Below, piece after piece: positions 6,884 to 14,500 of a DNA stretch of 17,240 nucleotides. The stretch lies in contig CACZOH010000191.1 of the NCBI GenBank assembly GCA_902782785.1, positions 1 to 17,240 of the forward strand, written 5' to 3'. This stretch comes from an uncultured Ruminococcus sp. GTDB taxonomy: Bacteria; Bacillota; Clostridia; Oscillospirales; CAG-272. The notes under the pieces were generated by a model, which saw nothing but the letters and a program-made list of their open reading frames with translations, ran no database searches and was not told where the DNA came from. The position numbers were made by a program, and so were the translations under genes. Every line of letters begins with the position of its first letter. The stretch's first letter is position 1.

Positions 6884-8974
6884 TTATTTAACTTTAATTT
6901 TTATACACTTGTTTTTGCATAAACTTTCGCTCAATTCATCCGGTTGATGACCGCCGGCGTAAAGATAGATCTCGCCGTCCGGATATACGCGCTCACCGTC
7001 TTCAAGTACGGCGCGGATATTTTTCTTATTTACAGCGACGAGTATGTTTTTATCCTCTTTCGCCATTATGTCAAACGGTGATAGACCGCAGAGTCTGAAT
7101 TTCGGCGTTTTTGTTCTGCTGTCGGTAAAATGCGCGTATATCTGGAGTTTTTCCCTTACGTCATGATCTCCCGTGTTTTTTACGTTGATCTGCAGTATGA
7201 AGCTGTCGCCGTTTTCTTCCGTTATAACGGCGTTTGAATATTCGATATCTGAATAAGACAGACCGTATCCGAACGGATAAAGCGGTTTAATATCGGAATA
7301 AGCGTACGTTCTGTTATTCATAGAATAATCCGTTATATCGGGAAGCTTTTCGTCGCCTTTATAAAACGTTACGGGCAGGCGTCCTGACGGAGAAACGTCG
7401 CCGTGAAGTATTTCGGCTATTGCAAGGCCGCCGAGAGCGCCCGGATACCAGCAATGAAGAATCGCTTTCGCTTTAGCGTTTACTTCTTCACCGAGATCCG
7501 CGGGACTTCCGCACATTACAAGAATTATAACGTTGTCGCATACTCCGCACACAGCTTGTGCAAGTGCGGCTTGAGGCGACGGAAGATAAGACGACGTTCT
7601 GTCGCCTTTGTAAAAGCTTTCCGACCGATAATTCATCTCCTCGCCCTCGACGGATCTGTCCATTCCGAGGCAGAGAACGGTCACGTCGGCTTCCGACGCG
7701 GCTGACAATGCGCCGGATAAAAGCTCCTCGCCCTCGTCTCCGCGCGTTGAGATAAGCGTTGAGCCTGTTGCCACGGATGCTTCCGCATCCTTGAAAACGC
7801 GCCGGATGCCTTCCGCGACGGTGATATATTCCGGTGATATCCCGTTATAGTTTCCCTCGAGCGCTCTTAAAGAATTTGCGTTGGGTCCAATCACGGCGAT
7901 CTTTTTGTATTTGTCTTTCAGGGGTAAAAATCCGTTTTCATTCTTCAGTAAAACCACGCTTTCACGCGCCGTTTCAAGATTCAGACAGCGGTGCTTATCA
8001 CAGTTTACAATAGAATAAGGAATATCCGAAAAAGGTCTGTTATCTTCAAATTCGCCGAGCAGGGCGCGGACTGTATAAACTCTTACCGCAGCTTTCGTTA
8101 TATCCTCTTCGTCAATTAAATCCGCTTCATACGCGTCTATAAGCTTTTCGTACGTAACGCCGCAATTAAGATTACAGCCTTTTTTTAACGCCAGCGCCGC
8201 GGCTTCCTCCGGTGTGTCCGTAAAGTGATGACCTTTATAAATATCGGCTATCGCCCAGCAGTCAGAGACAAAATAGCCCTGAAAACCCCATTTTTTAAAT
8301 AAGACTTCTTCCATTAAATACGTATTGGCGCAGCAGGGCTCGCCGTTCGTGCGGTTATAAGCTCCCATAACGCCCATAACTCCCGCTTCAACGCAGGCTT
8401 CAAACGCGGGGAGATACGTTTCCCACAGATCCTTTTTACTGACCTCGGCGTTGAATTCGTGGCGGCTGTATTCAGGACCGGAATGTACAGCAAAATGCTT
8501 AGCGCAAGCCGCGGCTTTAAGATACTCGCCGTCGCCCTGAATGCCTTTTACGTACGACACGCCCATAACGGAAGTCAGATACGGATCCTCTCCGAACGTC
8601 TCCTGCCCGCGTCCCCAGCGTCCGTCTCTGAAAATGTTTATGTTCGGCGCCCAGAACGTAAGTCCTTTATATTGTCCGCGGTCGTTGAACTGTACGTTTT
8701 TGTTGTATTTTGCTCGTGCCTCGTCGGATACGGCTTCGCCCACTTTGTTTATAAGTCCGGGATCAAAGGTAGCCGCCATGCCTATAGCTTGCGGGAATAC
8801 CGTCGCGGTGTCGGCGCGTGCAACGCCGTGCGCCGCCTCGTTCCACCAGTTGTATTCATTGATGCCGAGACGCTCTATCGCGGGAGAGGTATATAATAAC
8901 TGAGAGATTTTTTCCGAAACAGTCATTTTTGATACAAGCTCTTCCGCTTTCTTTCTTGCTTTCTGTATATTCAT
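6884..8974 (-). CDS. Glycoside hydrolase family 3 enzyme, beta-xylosidase/beta-glucosidase type
   Basis: A 696-residue cytoplasmic retaining glycosidase that would remove beta-linked xylose, glucose or a similar sugar from oligosaccharide ends. The order is the N-terminal barrel (about 1-310), the alpha/beta sandwich (about 330-565) and the C-terminal fibronectin-III-like domain (about 580-685). The YNWWNEAAHGVAR opening is typical of the beta-xylosidase-like branch. GQETFGEDP, the KHF pair (Lys159-His160) and the nucleophile Asp238 in GYFVSDCW are present. A candidate acid/base glutamate lies in RSVEGEEMNYR (Glu443, 445 or 446). There is no signal peptide and no PA14 insert. Its ATG overlaps the upstream acyltransferase stop by 4 bases. 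Xylosidase versus glucosidase cannot be settled from sequence. Confidence 0.93.
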   Translation of the reverse strand: MNIQKARKKAEELVSKMTVSEKISQLLYTSPAIERLGINEYNWWNEAAHGVARADTATVFPQAIGMAATFDPGLINKVGEAVSDEARAKYNKNVQFNDRGQYKGLTFWAPNINIFRDGRWGRGQETFGEDPYLTSVMGVSYVKGIQGDGEYLKAAACAKHFAVHSGPEYSRHEFNAEVSKKDLWETYLPAFEACVEAGVMGVMGAYNRTNGEPCCANTYLMEEVLFKKWGFQGYFVSDCWAIADIYKGHHFTDTPEEAAALALKKGCNLNCGVTYEKLIDAYEADLIDEEDITKAAVRVYTVRALLGEFEDNRPFSDIPYSIVNCDKHRCLNLETARESVVLLKNENGFLPLKDKYKKIAVIGPNANSLRALEGNYNGISPEYITVAEGIRRVFKDAEASVATGSTLISTRGDEGEELLSGALSAASEADVTVLCLGMDRSVEGEEMNYRSESFYKGDRTSSYLPSPQAALAQAVCGVCDNVIILVMCGSPADLGEEVNAKAKAILHCWYPGALGGLAIAEILHGDVSPSGRLPVTFYKGDEKLPDITDYSMNNRTYAYSDIKPLYPFGYGLSYSDIEYSNAVITEENGDSFILQINVKNTGDHDVREKLQIYAHFTDSRTKTPKFRLCGLSPFDIMAKEDKNILVAVNKKNIRAVLEDGERVYPDGEIYLYAGGHQPDELSESLCKNKCIKIKVK

Positions 8975-9882
8975 CTTATTATTTTCTCCCCGTCAAATGC
9001 AAACAAACCCATTCCGACACCCGATTTATTGCCCGCAGACAGCCATTTTGCATACGCGTCGCGCAGCTTCGTATCGCGCGGAAGCTGATCGTACGGCAGA
9101 TCTGCATATCTGCCGAAAACTCTCCATATATCACCGAATTCTTCAGTTTCGACGCTGTAAACAAGCTCAAAATCCGATAGGAATTTTCTTATATTCATAC
9201 ACTCCGGCAGAAATTCGTTGTGTTTGTCATATAATAACCAGGAGTGACAGCCGAATATTACTATACCGTCGTCAAACAAAGGCGCAAAATATTCATACGC
9301 TTTGCGGTATGAAGCAAAACGTATCCCGTCCGTCAAAGGTATGCCTCTGCTCGGGATATGCATATTTATATATCTGTCGCCGGTCTTTACCGTTTTCCCG
9401 CATGAAAGCGTGAAATCGGGATCGGAAAACTGAGCGGTCTCATACTGAAATCTTCCGAAACCGAAGCAGGTGCCTTTAAAAAATCTGTCGTACCACTCCG
9501 CCACAAAAGTGCCTATAACGCCCTTGCATTCAATGCATTCGCGCGTTTTGCACCTTATGTCGTCCATTGTTTCATAGAACACATCGTCCGAAAGACCTTT
9601 ATCTTTAAATTTCTTATGTATATAAGGCAAACCGTTTATCACCAGCAGAAGATCGAGAGAATACTCGTTTACGTTATATTTTTTGCTTATAACGGATATC
9701 TTTTTAAGCATATCCGAAATCGGCTTTTCGGGGTGATTTGCATAATCGTCGGCTATGGGGTCAAACTCAAGGGCAAGCTCCCTGTTTTCATCAAGCATAC
9801 CGACAAGCTCTCTTATTCCGTTTGCGGCAAAGCTTTCATATCCTTTTTCAAGCAGCGCGTCAAGCTCTTTGTTACCGTGCAT
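8971..9882 (-). CDS. GNAT-like acyltransferase domain protein (NAT_N plus GNAT_C type)
   Basis: A 303-residue soluble protein. The N-terminal half (about 1-125) is helical. The C-terminal half carries signatures I associate with the two-domain acyltransferase family common in Clostridia: FGRFQYE, NMHIPSRGIPL, VIFGCHSWLLYD, DIWRVFG and DLPYDQLPRDTKLRDAYAKWL. The substrate is not known for this family. The gene is first in an operon with the GH3 glycosidase (4-base overlap), which suggests, but does not show, an acetylated sugar or glycoside as substrate or product. The start at 9882 has an AAGGAGA site at 9897-9891 with good spacing, and a perfect promoter upstream. Five cysteines between residues 112 and 161 give no clear metal motif. 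Confidence 0.7.
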   Translation of the reverse strand: MHGNKELDALLEKGYESFAANGIRELVGMLDENRELALEFDPIADDYANHPEKPISDMLKKISVISKKYNVNEYSLDLLLVINGLPYIHKKFKDKGLSDDVFYETMDDIRCKTRECIECKGVIGTFVAEWYDRFFKGTCFGFGRFQYETAQFSDPDFTLSCGKTVKTGDRYINMHIPSRGIPLTDGIRFASYRKAYEYFAPLFDDGIVIFGCHSWLLYDKHNEFLPECMNIRKFLSDFELVYSVETEEFGDIWRVFGRYADLPYDQLPRDTKLRDAYAKWLSAGNKSGVGMGLFAFDGEKIIR

Positions 9883-9920
9883 TTTTTACGTCTCCTTAAA
9901 TATATCCGCATTCTTTTTTG

Positions 9921-9949
9921 ATTATATCATCGTTTTTTTACAATGTCAA
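9921..9949 (-). promoter_or_regulatory. Perfect consensus sigma-A promoter of the acyltransferase-GH3 operon
   Basis: On the minus strand TTGACA (9949-9944), 17 bases and TATAAT (9926-9921) match consensus at all 12 positions. The transcript should start near 9914, giving a leader of about 32 bases with an AAGGAGA ribosome binding site. A full consensus promoter usually implies strong basal activity unless repressed. Confidence 0.92.
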
Positions 9950-10033
9950 CTGAAAACAATATTTTTAGCTATTATTTTTGTAGAAAAAATGCAAAAAAAG
10001 TGCAAAAGCGTCAGCTTTTTTATTGATTTTTAT

Positions 10034-10062
10034 TTGACAAATCTGATTTTATATGTTATAAT
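10034..10062 (+). promoter_or_regulatory. Perfect consensus sigma-A promoter of the LamG-GH78 operon
   Basis: TTGACA (10034-10039), 17 bases and TATAAT (10057-10062) match consensus exactly. The start should be near 10069, about 130 bases before the LamG ATG, leaving a long leader. Confidence 0.92.
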
Positions 10063-10068
10063 TGAAAA

Positions 10069-10198
10069 GACAGGGAAAGTGCCGGTATTCATTTTACCGC
10101 TTGAGACGCGGCAGCTGTTATATACGGCAGAAAAATAACGAAAATCAACCGCAGCGGTTGTTTTCCGGCTGCGGAAATAATAATAAAGGAGATTTTTC
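10069..10198 (+). promoter_or_regulatory. Long structured 5' leader with mutually exclusive hairpins
   Basis: The leader folds locally into CGGTA/TACCG (10083-10087 with 10095-10099), CAACCG/CGGTTG (10146-10151 with 10155-10160) and TTTCCG/CGGAAA (10162-10167 with 10172-10177). A competing 7-bp helix, CCGCAGC (10149-10155) with GCTGCGG (10168-10174), would disrupt the last two. The ribosome binding site AAGGAG follows at 10186-10191. Such switching pairs are what one expects of a leader-based control element, but no riboswitch class I know fits and no U-run follows the hairpins. Confidence 0.4.
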
Positions 10199-11500
10199 AT
10201 GAAAAAAATCATCTTATCCGTTCTTCTTTTTTCACTTCTGATCGGATGCGTTGCGGCGTTTCCCGCAAACGCTGAAGATGCAAAGGTAGTCGCACACTGG
10301 AAATTTCAGAACGTAAACGGCTACTTTTCCGGTGATATAGACAAGGATGAATTACAGTTTGTCGACTTATCAGGCAACGGAAACGACCTTGTCACAAAAG
10401 TAGTCGGCAACGGTGCTCAGCTTGATATTTTCACCTGGGATACCGGCTCCGATAAAGGCGCCTCGACTACCGAGTCTGCGTTGAAGATCAACAACACCAA
10501 GGTCCTCGCCGCGGCGGTCGACCCTTATGAATCCGGTGAAACAAGTTATTCCGGCGGTTATACCTCCGGTAAATATCTTGAGACGATCAAGGGCGCTCCG
10601 ATGAATATCAATGAATTTGAAGACGGTATTTCCGTTGACATTATATTCAAGCTTTCACCTGAGCTCGATAACGAATACAACCGTTACACCGGCATATTCT
10701 CGCGTCAGGGCGTTATCGAAGATCAGAACGAACCGCCTTTCTCCATTGCGTTATGCGAATGGGACAACGACCCTCAGACCGGTACGCTGAACGAAAATAA
10801 AACGTGGTTCCAGTTCGTACACTGCGACGATGCGCAGAAGGTCAACAACGAATTGGACGAGGTCAAGATCGGCGCCGACGGCTGGCATCATCTTCTTGTC
10901 ACGACCGACGGATTCTCGATAACTTATTACATAGACGGCGAGCCGCTCCGTACGTTCGGCGATATTCCTTTTATCGACGTAAGAGATCCGAACTACTCCT
11001 GGGAAGTCGGCGTCGGACGTAAATTCGGCGGCGGTCACGAAAATGACTGCAAAAACGAAAACGCCGAAGAGGGTATGATAAGAAGACTTTTCGCGGGTTC
11101 CATCGCCGAGATCAGAGTTATGGACGGTCCGATAGAGAACGAGGATTCTCTCTATTACAAAACAGTTAATTATGATACGATACCCGCACCGGCTACGCCT
11201 AAAAATCCCGGTGAAATAACGGAAACCGAGACAGAGACAGAGACAGAAACCGAGACGGAAACGGAAGCTCCGACAGAGACCGAAAAGGAGACCGAGCCCG
11301 AGACGAACACAGAAGCCGAGACAACGGATAAGCCCGCTGACACGGAAGCCGAGACCAAAAAACCGACTGACACGACAAGCGGAAACGCAAATCAGGGCGG
11401 CGGTGCAAACACAGGACTTATCATAGGCATCATAGTCGGCGCGTTAGCCGTTATATGCGTTATAGTTTTCATAATCTTAAAGGTAAAAAAGAAAAAATAA
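10199..11500 (+). CDS. Membrane-anchored surface protein with a LamG/concanavalin-like domain
   Basis: A 433-residue protein. Residues 1-25 are a signal peptide (Lys-rich start, long hydrophobic core, likely cut after PANA). Residues about 28-320 form a LamG-like jelly roll; VVAHWKF near its start and GWHHLLVTTDGFSITYYIDGEPL (around Trp228) are typical LamG_3 strands. Residues about 338-397 are a Thr/Glu-rich stalk beginning with eight TE dipeptides (341-356). A glycine/asparagine spacer follows, then one membrane helix (about 405-427) and a KVKKKK tail. It should be tethered outside the membrane with the tail inside. There is no LPxTG motif. The likely role is binding a carbohydrate or protein partner, since no catalytic residues are evident. 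It starts the operon containing GH78 and GH38. AAGGAG at 10186-10191 supports the start. Confidence 0.85.
   Translation: MKKIILSVLLFSLLIGCVAAFPANAEDAKVVAHWKFQNVNGYFSGDIDKDELQFVDLSGNGNDLVTKVVGNGAQLDIFTWDTGSDKGASTTESALKINNTKVLAAAVDPYESGETSYSGGYTSGKYLETIKGAPMNINEFEDGISVDIIFKLSPELDNEYNRYTGIFSRQGVIEDQNEPPFSIALCEWDNDPQTGTLNENKTWFQFVHCDDAQKVNNELDEVKIGADGWHHLLVTTDGFSITYYIDGEPLRTFGDIPFIDVRDPNYSWEVGVGRKFGGGHENDCKNENAEEGMIRRLFAGSIAEIRVMDGPIENEDSLYYKTVNYDTIPAPATPKNPGEITETETETETETETETEAPTETEKETEPETNTEAETTDKPADTEAETKKPTDTTSGNANQGGGANTGLIIGIIVGALAVICVIVFIILKVKKKK
11219..11266 (+). repeat. In-frame hexamer repeat encoding eight Thr-Glu dipeptides
   Basis: Tandem 6-base units of the GAGACA type (with GAAACC, GAGACG and GAAACG variants) encode residues 341-356 of the LamG protein. 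Because the unit is two codons, slippage would change stalk length without shifting the frame. Synonymous variation between units suggests the repeat has not very recently expanded as a whole; three identical GAGACA units sit in its middle. Confidence 0.85.
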
Positions 11501-11509
11501 TATTATACT

Positions 11510-11544
11510 GAGAAGGACGGGCGGTTTATCTGCCCGTCCTGCTC
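11510..11544 (+). other. Strong intercistronic hairpin without a U-run
   Basis: A perfect 9-bp stem (AGGACGGGC 11514-11522 with GCCCGTCCT 11532-11540, 9-base loop) is extended by GAG/CTC (11510-11512 with 11542-11544) across a small internal loop. No T-run follows, so a full terminator is unlikely. It lies 9 bases after the LamG stop and 19 before the GH78 start. It could protect the LamG mRNA 3' end or attenuate transcription so that the surface protein is made in excess of the enzyme. Confidence 0.6.
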
Positions 11545-11563
11545 GGAATTTAAAGGATTCGGA

Positions 11564-14500
11564 ATGAAAAATATTTCTTTTTTAAGATTAAAGAAAATAC
11601 TTTGTATGTGTATTTCCGCAGTTTTGATCGGCGGCGCCTCGGGCGGTATCGCCGCCGCAAACGGCACAGGGATAAAAACAAAGGTATTTCAAACGTCATC
11701 AGCGTACGATACGGGTATAGCTTATGATAACGTTCGCCTCGGTTGGAGCATAACATCCGACAGGCGCGGAGTTTATCAGACGGCTTACAGATGCGTGATA
11801 ACCGATGAAAGCAACATGACGGTTTGGGACAGCGGATGGGTACAAAGCAGCGAGCAGACGGGAATAGTCCCCGGAGATCTCAAACCGGAGACGGTTTATA
11901 CGGCAAAAGTTAATATAAAAGATGAAAACGGAAATGAGTCCGGTTTCGGAGAACCGCTTGTTTTTGAGACGGCTCCGGATCATCTTGAAGGCGTTTGGAT
12001 AGACACGGAAAGACTTGCAAGGTACGTATTCACTCTGGATCAACCGATAAAAAACATAAAACGCGCACGCTGTTATATTTCAAGCACCGGAGTTATCGAA
12101 ATAAGGCTGAACGGCGCAAAAGTCGGCGATCTTATATGGGGTCCCCGCAAAGGCGTTTCCGACAAGATAACGTATTATAACACTTTCGATATAACGTCCA
12201 TGCTCACAGAGGGTGATAACTGTATCGGCGCATACGTCAGCGGAAGCACGTATATGGGACATGATCTGCGCGGTATGCTTCGTATAAAATACAAAGACGG
12301 AAGCGTTCAGACGATAACCACGAAAGACGGTTGGAAAACTTCTTCCGTATCCGAGATAGAAACGGAAAATCTTTCAAAGGGTGAAAATATAAACAATACG
12401 AAAAAAACGCCGTGGGATAAAGCTGACTTCAAAGTCGACCAAAGCTGGAAGGACGTTTCCGAATCCGGTTTCGGTTCCGTCGGCGGCGAGCTTACGATAC
12501 CTGATAATTCGGGCTTTTTTACCACGTATCAAAGCTTCAGCGGCAATTACACGATAGATGCCGTCATAACGGTCAGAAAGTCGCTCGGTACTATCGTTTT
12601 CGGTGCAAAGGACGGGGTTTCAAGCCCTCTTATGTGGCAGATTACCGCCAACGGACTGAGACTTCATCGCGTAGGCTGGACTGAGATAGACACGCCGTCT
12701 GCCAAAGGACTCGGACTGAACAAAAAGGTTACGATGAGGATCGAGATTCTTGACGGTACCGTTACGACTTATATAAACGGAAATAAAGTACACACCGTAA
12801 GCTTGCCGCAAAGCCAGACGGACGGAGCGCTCGGTATACGTTCCGCATTGAACGAGGTCGCGTCATACGACAGAATAACCGTCACACAGAACGGAAGCGT
12901 CGTATGGGAAGACGATTTTGATTTTGTCGACACTGACAAGTGGAATTTCCCCGGAGAAGCGCCGTCCGTTCCTTCGCCCGCCGGTACAAAAGTCATAAAA
13001 GAGATAAAACCCGTATCCTGCAAAGAGATTACGTCCGGCGGAAAAAAAGCATATATACTTGACTTCGGCGTCAATATGCAGGGTTACGTCAAAATGACGG
13101 TAAAGGGAAACAAAAACGATAAATATAAGATAGAATACTCCGAGCTTCTCGACGAAAAAGGCGACATATGGGCCAACACCACGGCTCATAAGCCCGTTTC
13201 CGTCTATACTTTATCGGGTGAGAACGACGTATTCGAACCGAGATTTTTCTATACCGGTTTCCGTTATCTGCGTGTAACACCCCCGGAAAACACAGAGTTA
13301 GATCCCGAGGTTTTCACCGCCTGTTTTACGAGCGACGACGTTTTGCAAAAAGGATTTTTCAAGTCTTCAAACGATCGGCTCGATCAGGTGTTTGAGATGT
13401 ATAACGTATCTCAGCGATCAAATATGATGGGAAATTACACGGATTGTCCACAGCGTGAAAAGAACGGATGGACGGGCGACGCGGCCGTCACCAAAAAATC
13501 CGCCGCGATACTTCTGAACGATTGGACGACCGCGGAAGCGTATCTTGACGCAATGCTTATGGGTGTAAAAGCGGACGGCAGACCTGAAATAGTCGTACCG
13601 CGTCCGTCAAATACAGAAAGCGGAGCGCAGTATGACATAACGTGGGCAAGCGCGATATTCATTTTCCCGTATGAGCTTTATATGCAGACGGGTGACAGAT
13701 ACTATATCGAACATAGTATAGATACTCTCATAAAAGTATTCGATTATGCGTCGACCTATGAAAAGGATTATCTCGTCACGCAAAACGTATACGGAGACTG
13801 GGTCGGTATTGACAACGCGAACGGACAGGTCGACAGCGGTTATCTTTCAGCCTCATGCTATTACAATTGCGGAATGCTATTATCAAAAATGCTCGATATA
13901 TCGGGCAGAGATCACGCCGAACACGACGCACATATGAAAAAGGTCTTTGACGCTATTCAGAAAAAGTATTATATAAACGGTTATTACGCCAAAAAAAGTC
14001 AGACCTGCTCATCAATTGCGCTTGACTTCGGTCTTATAACGGACGAAAACAAAAAGAAAGTACTTGATAATCTTATTGAAATATGCAATAAAAAAGGCAG
14101 AGTATTAGGTACCGGAGTTCTCGGCACTAAATCTCTTTACGAAGCGCTGAGCGCGGAAAACGAGCATAAACTGCTCCTTGATATGACTATATCAAAAGAC
14201 AAAGGCTCGTTCGGATTCATGATAGACAACGGTGCTACGTCTCTGTGGGAATACTGGGACACGGCGGGGAACAATTTTAATTCAAACGCGGGCGATTTCC
14301 TTGCTTATTTCGATTCGCAGAACCACGTTATGCTCGGAGGAGGTCCCGCGTGCTGGATGTTTGAAGGACTCGGCGGAATCAGAAAAACCGGCGCCGGTTA
14401 CAGTGAAATAACTTACCGACCGGGATTGGAAAGCGGTCTTTCATCCGTCAGCACTACGATTGACGCCGTCGTCGGAAAATGCGTTTCAGACTGGAAATAT

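Larger units (their letters stand above)
9883..10198. other. Divergent promoter region between the acyltransferase-GH3 and LamG-GH78 operons
   Basis: These 316 bases hold no gene. They contain two outward-facing consensus promoters with -35 boxes 84 bases apart, an AT-rich centre with repeated TGCAAAA (9990 and 10001), and a 6-bp hairpin (AAAAGC 10004-10009, GCTTTT 10014-10019) upstream of the right-hand -35 box. The rest is the leader of the LamG gene. The hairpin or the TGCAAAA pair might be an operator for co-regulation of both operons; no known operator consensus fits well. Confidence 0.6.

Noticed and set aside
10001..10016. Catabolite-repression (cre) site near the LamG promoter
   Set aside because: Aligned on its central CG, the sequence matches too few positions of the cre consensus; the AAAAGC/GCTTTT palindrome explains the symmetry better.
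10069..10145. Cyclic-di-GMP (GEMM) riboswitch in the LamG leader
   Set aside because: There is a CAGGG and a GACGC in roughly the right order, but the GGCAAACC and GACGCAAAGCC core and the second helix are missing.
11170..11408. Minus-strand open frames rich in Ser-Val or Arg-Leu opposite the LamG stalk
   Set aside because: They are the complement of the Thr-Glu repeat and have no ribosome binding site or independent support.
11480..11510. Separate promoter for the GH78 gene
   Set aside because: A TATACT-like -10 can be seen near 11504, but no -35 box lies at proper spacing, and the gap to the LamG gene is only 63 bases, so operon transcription is simpler.
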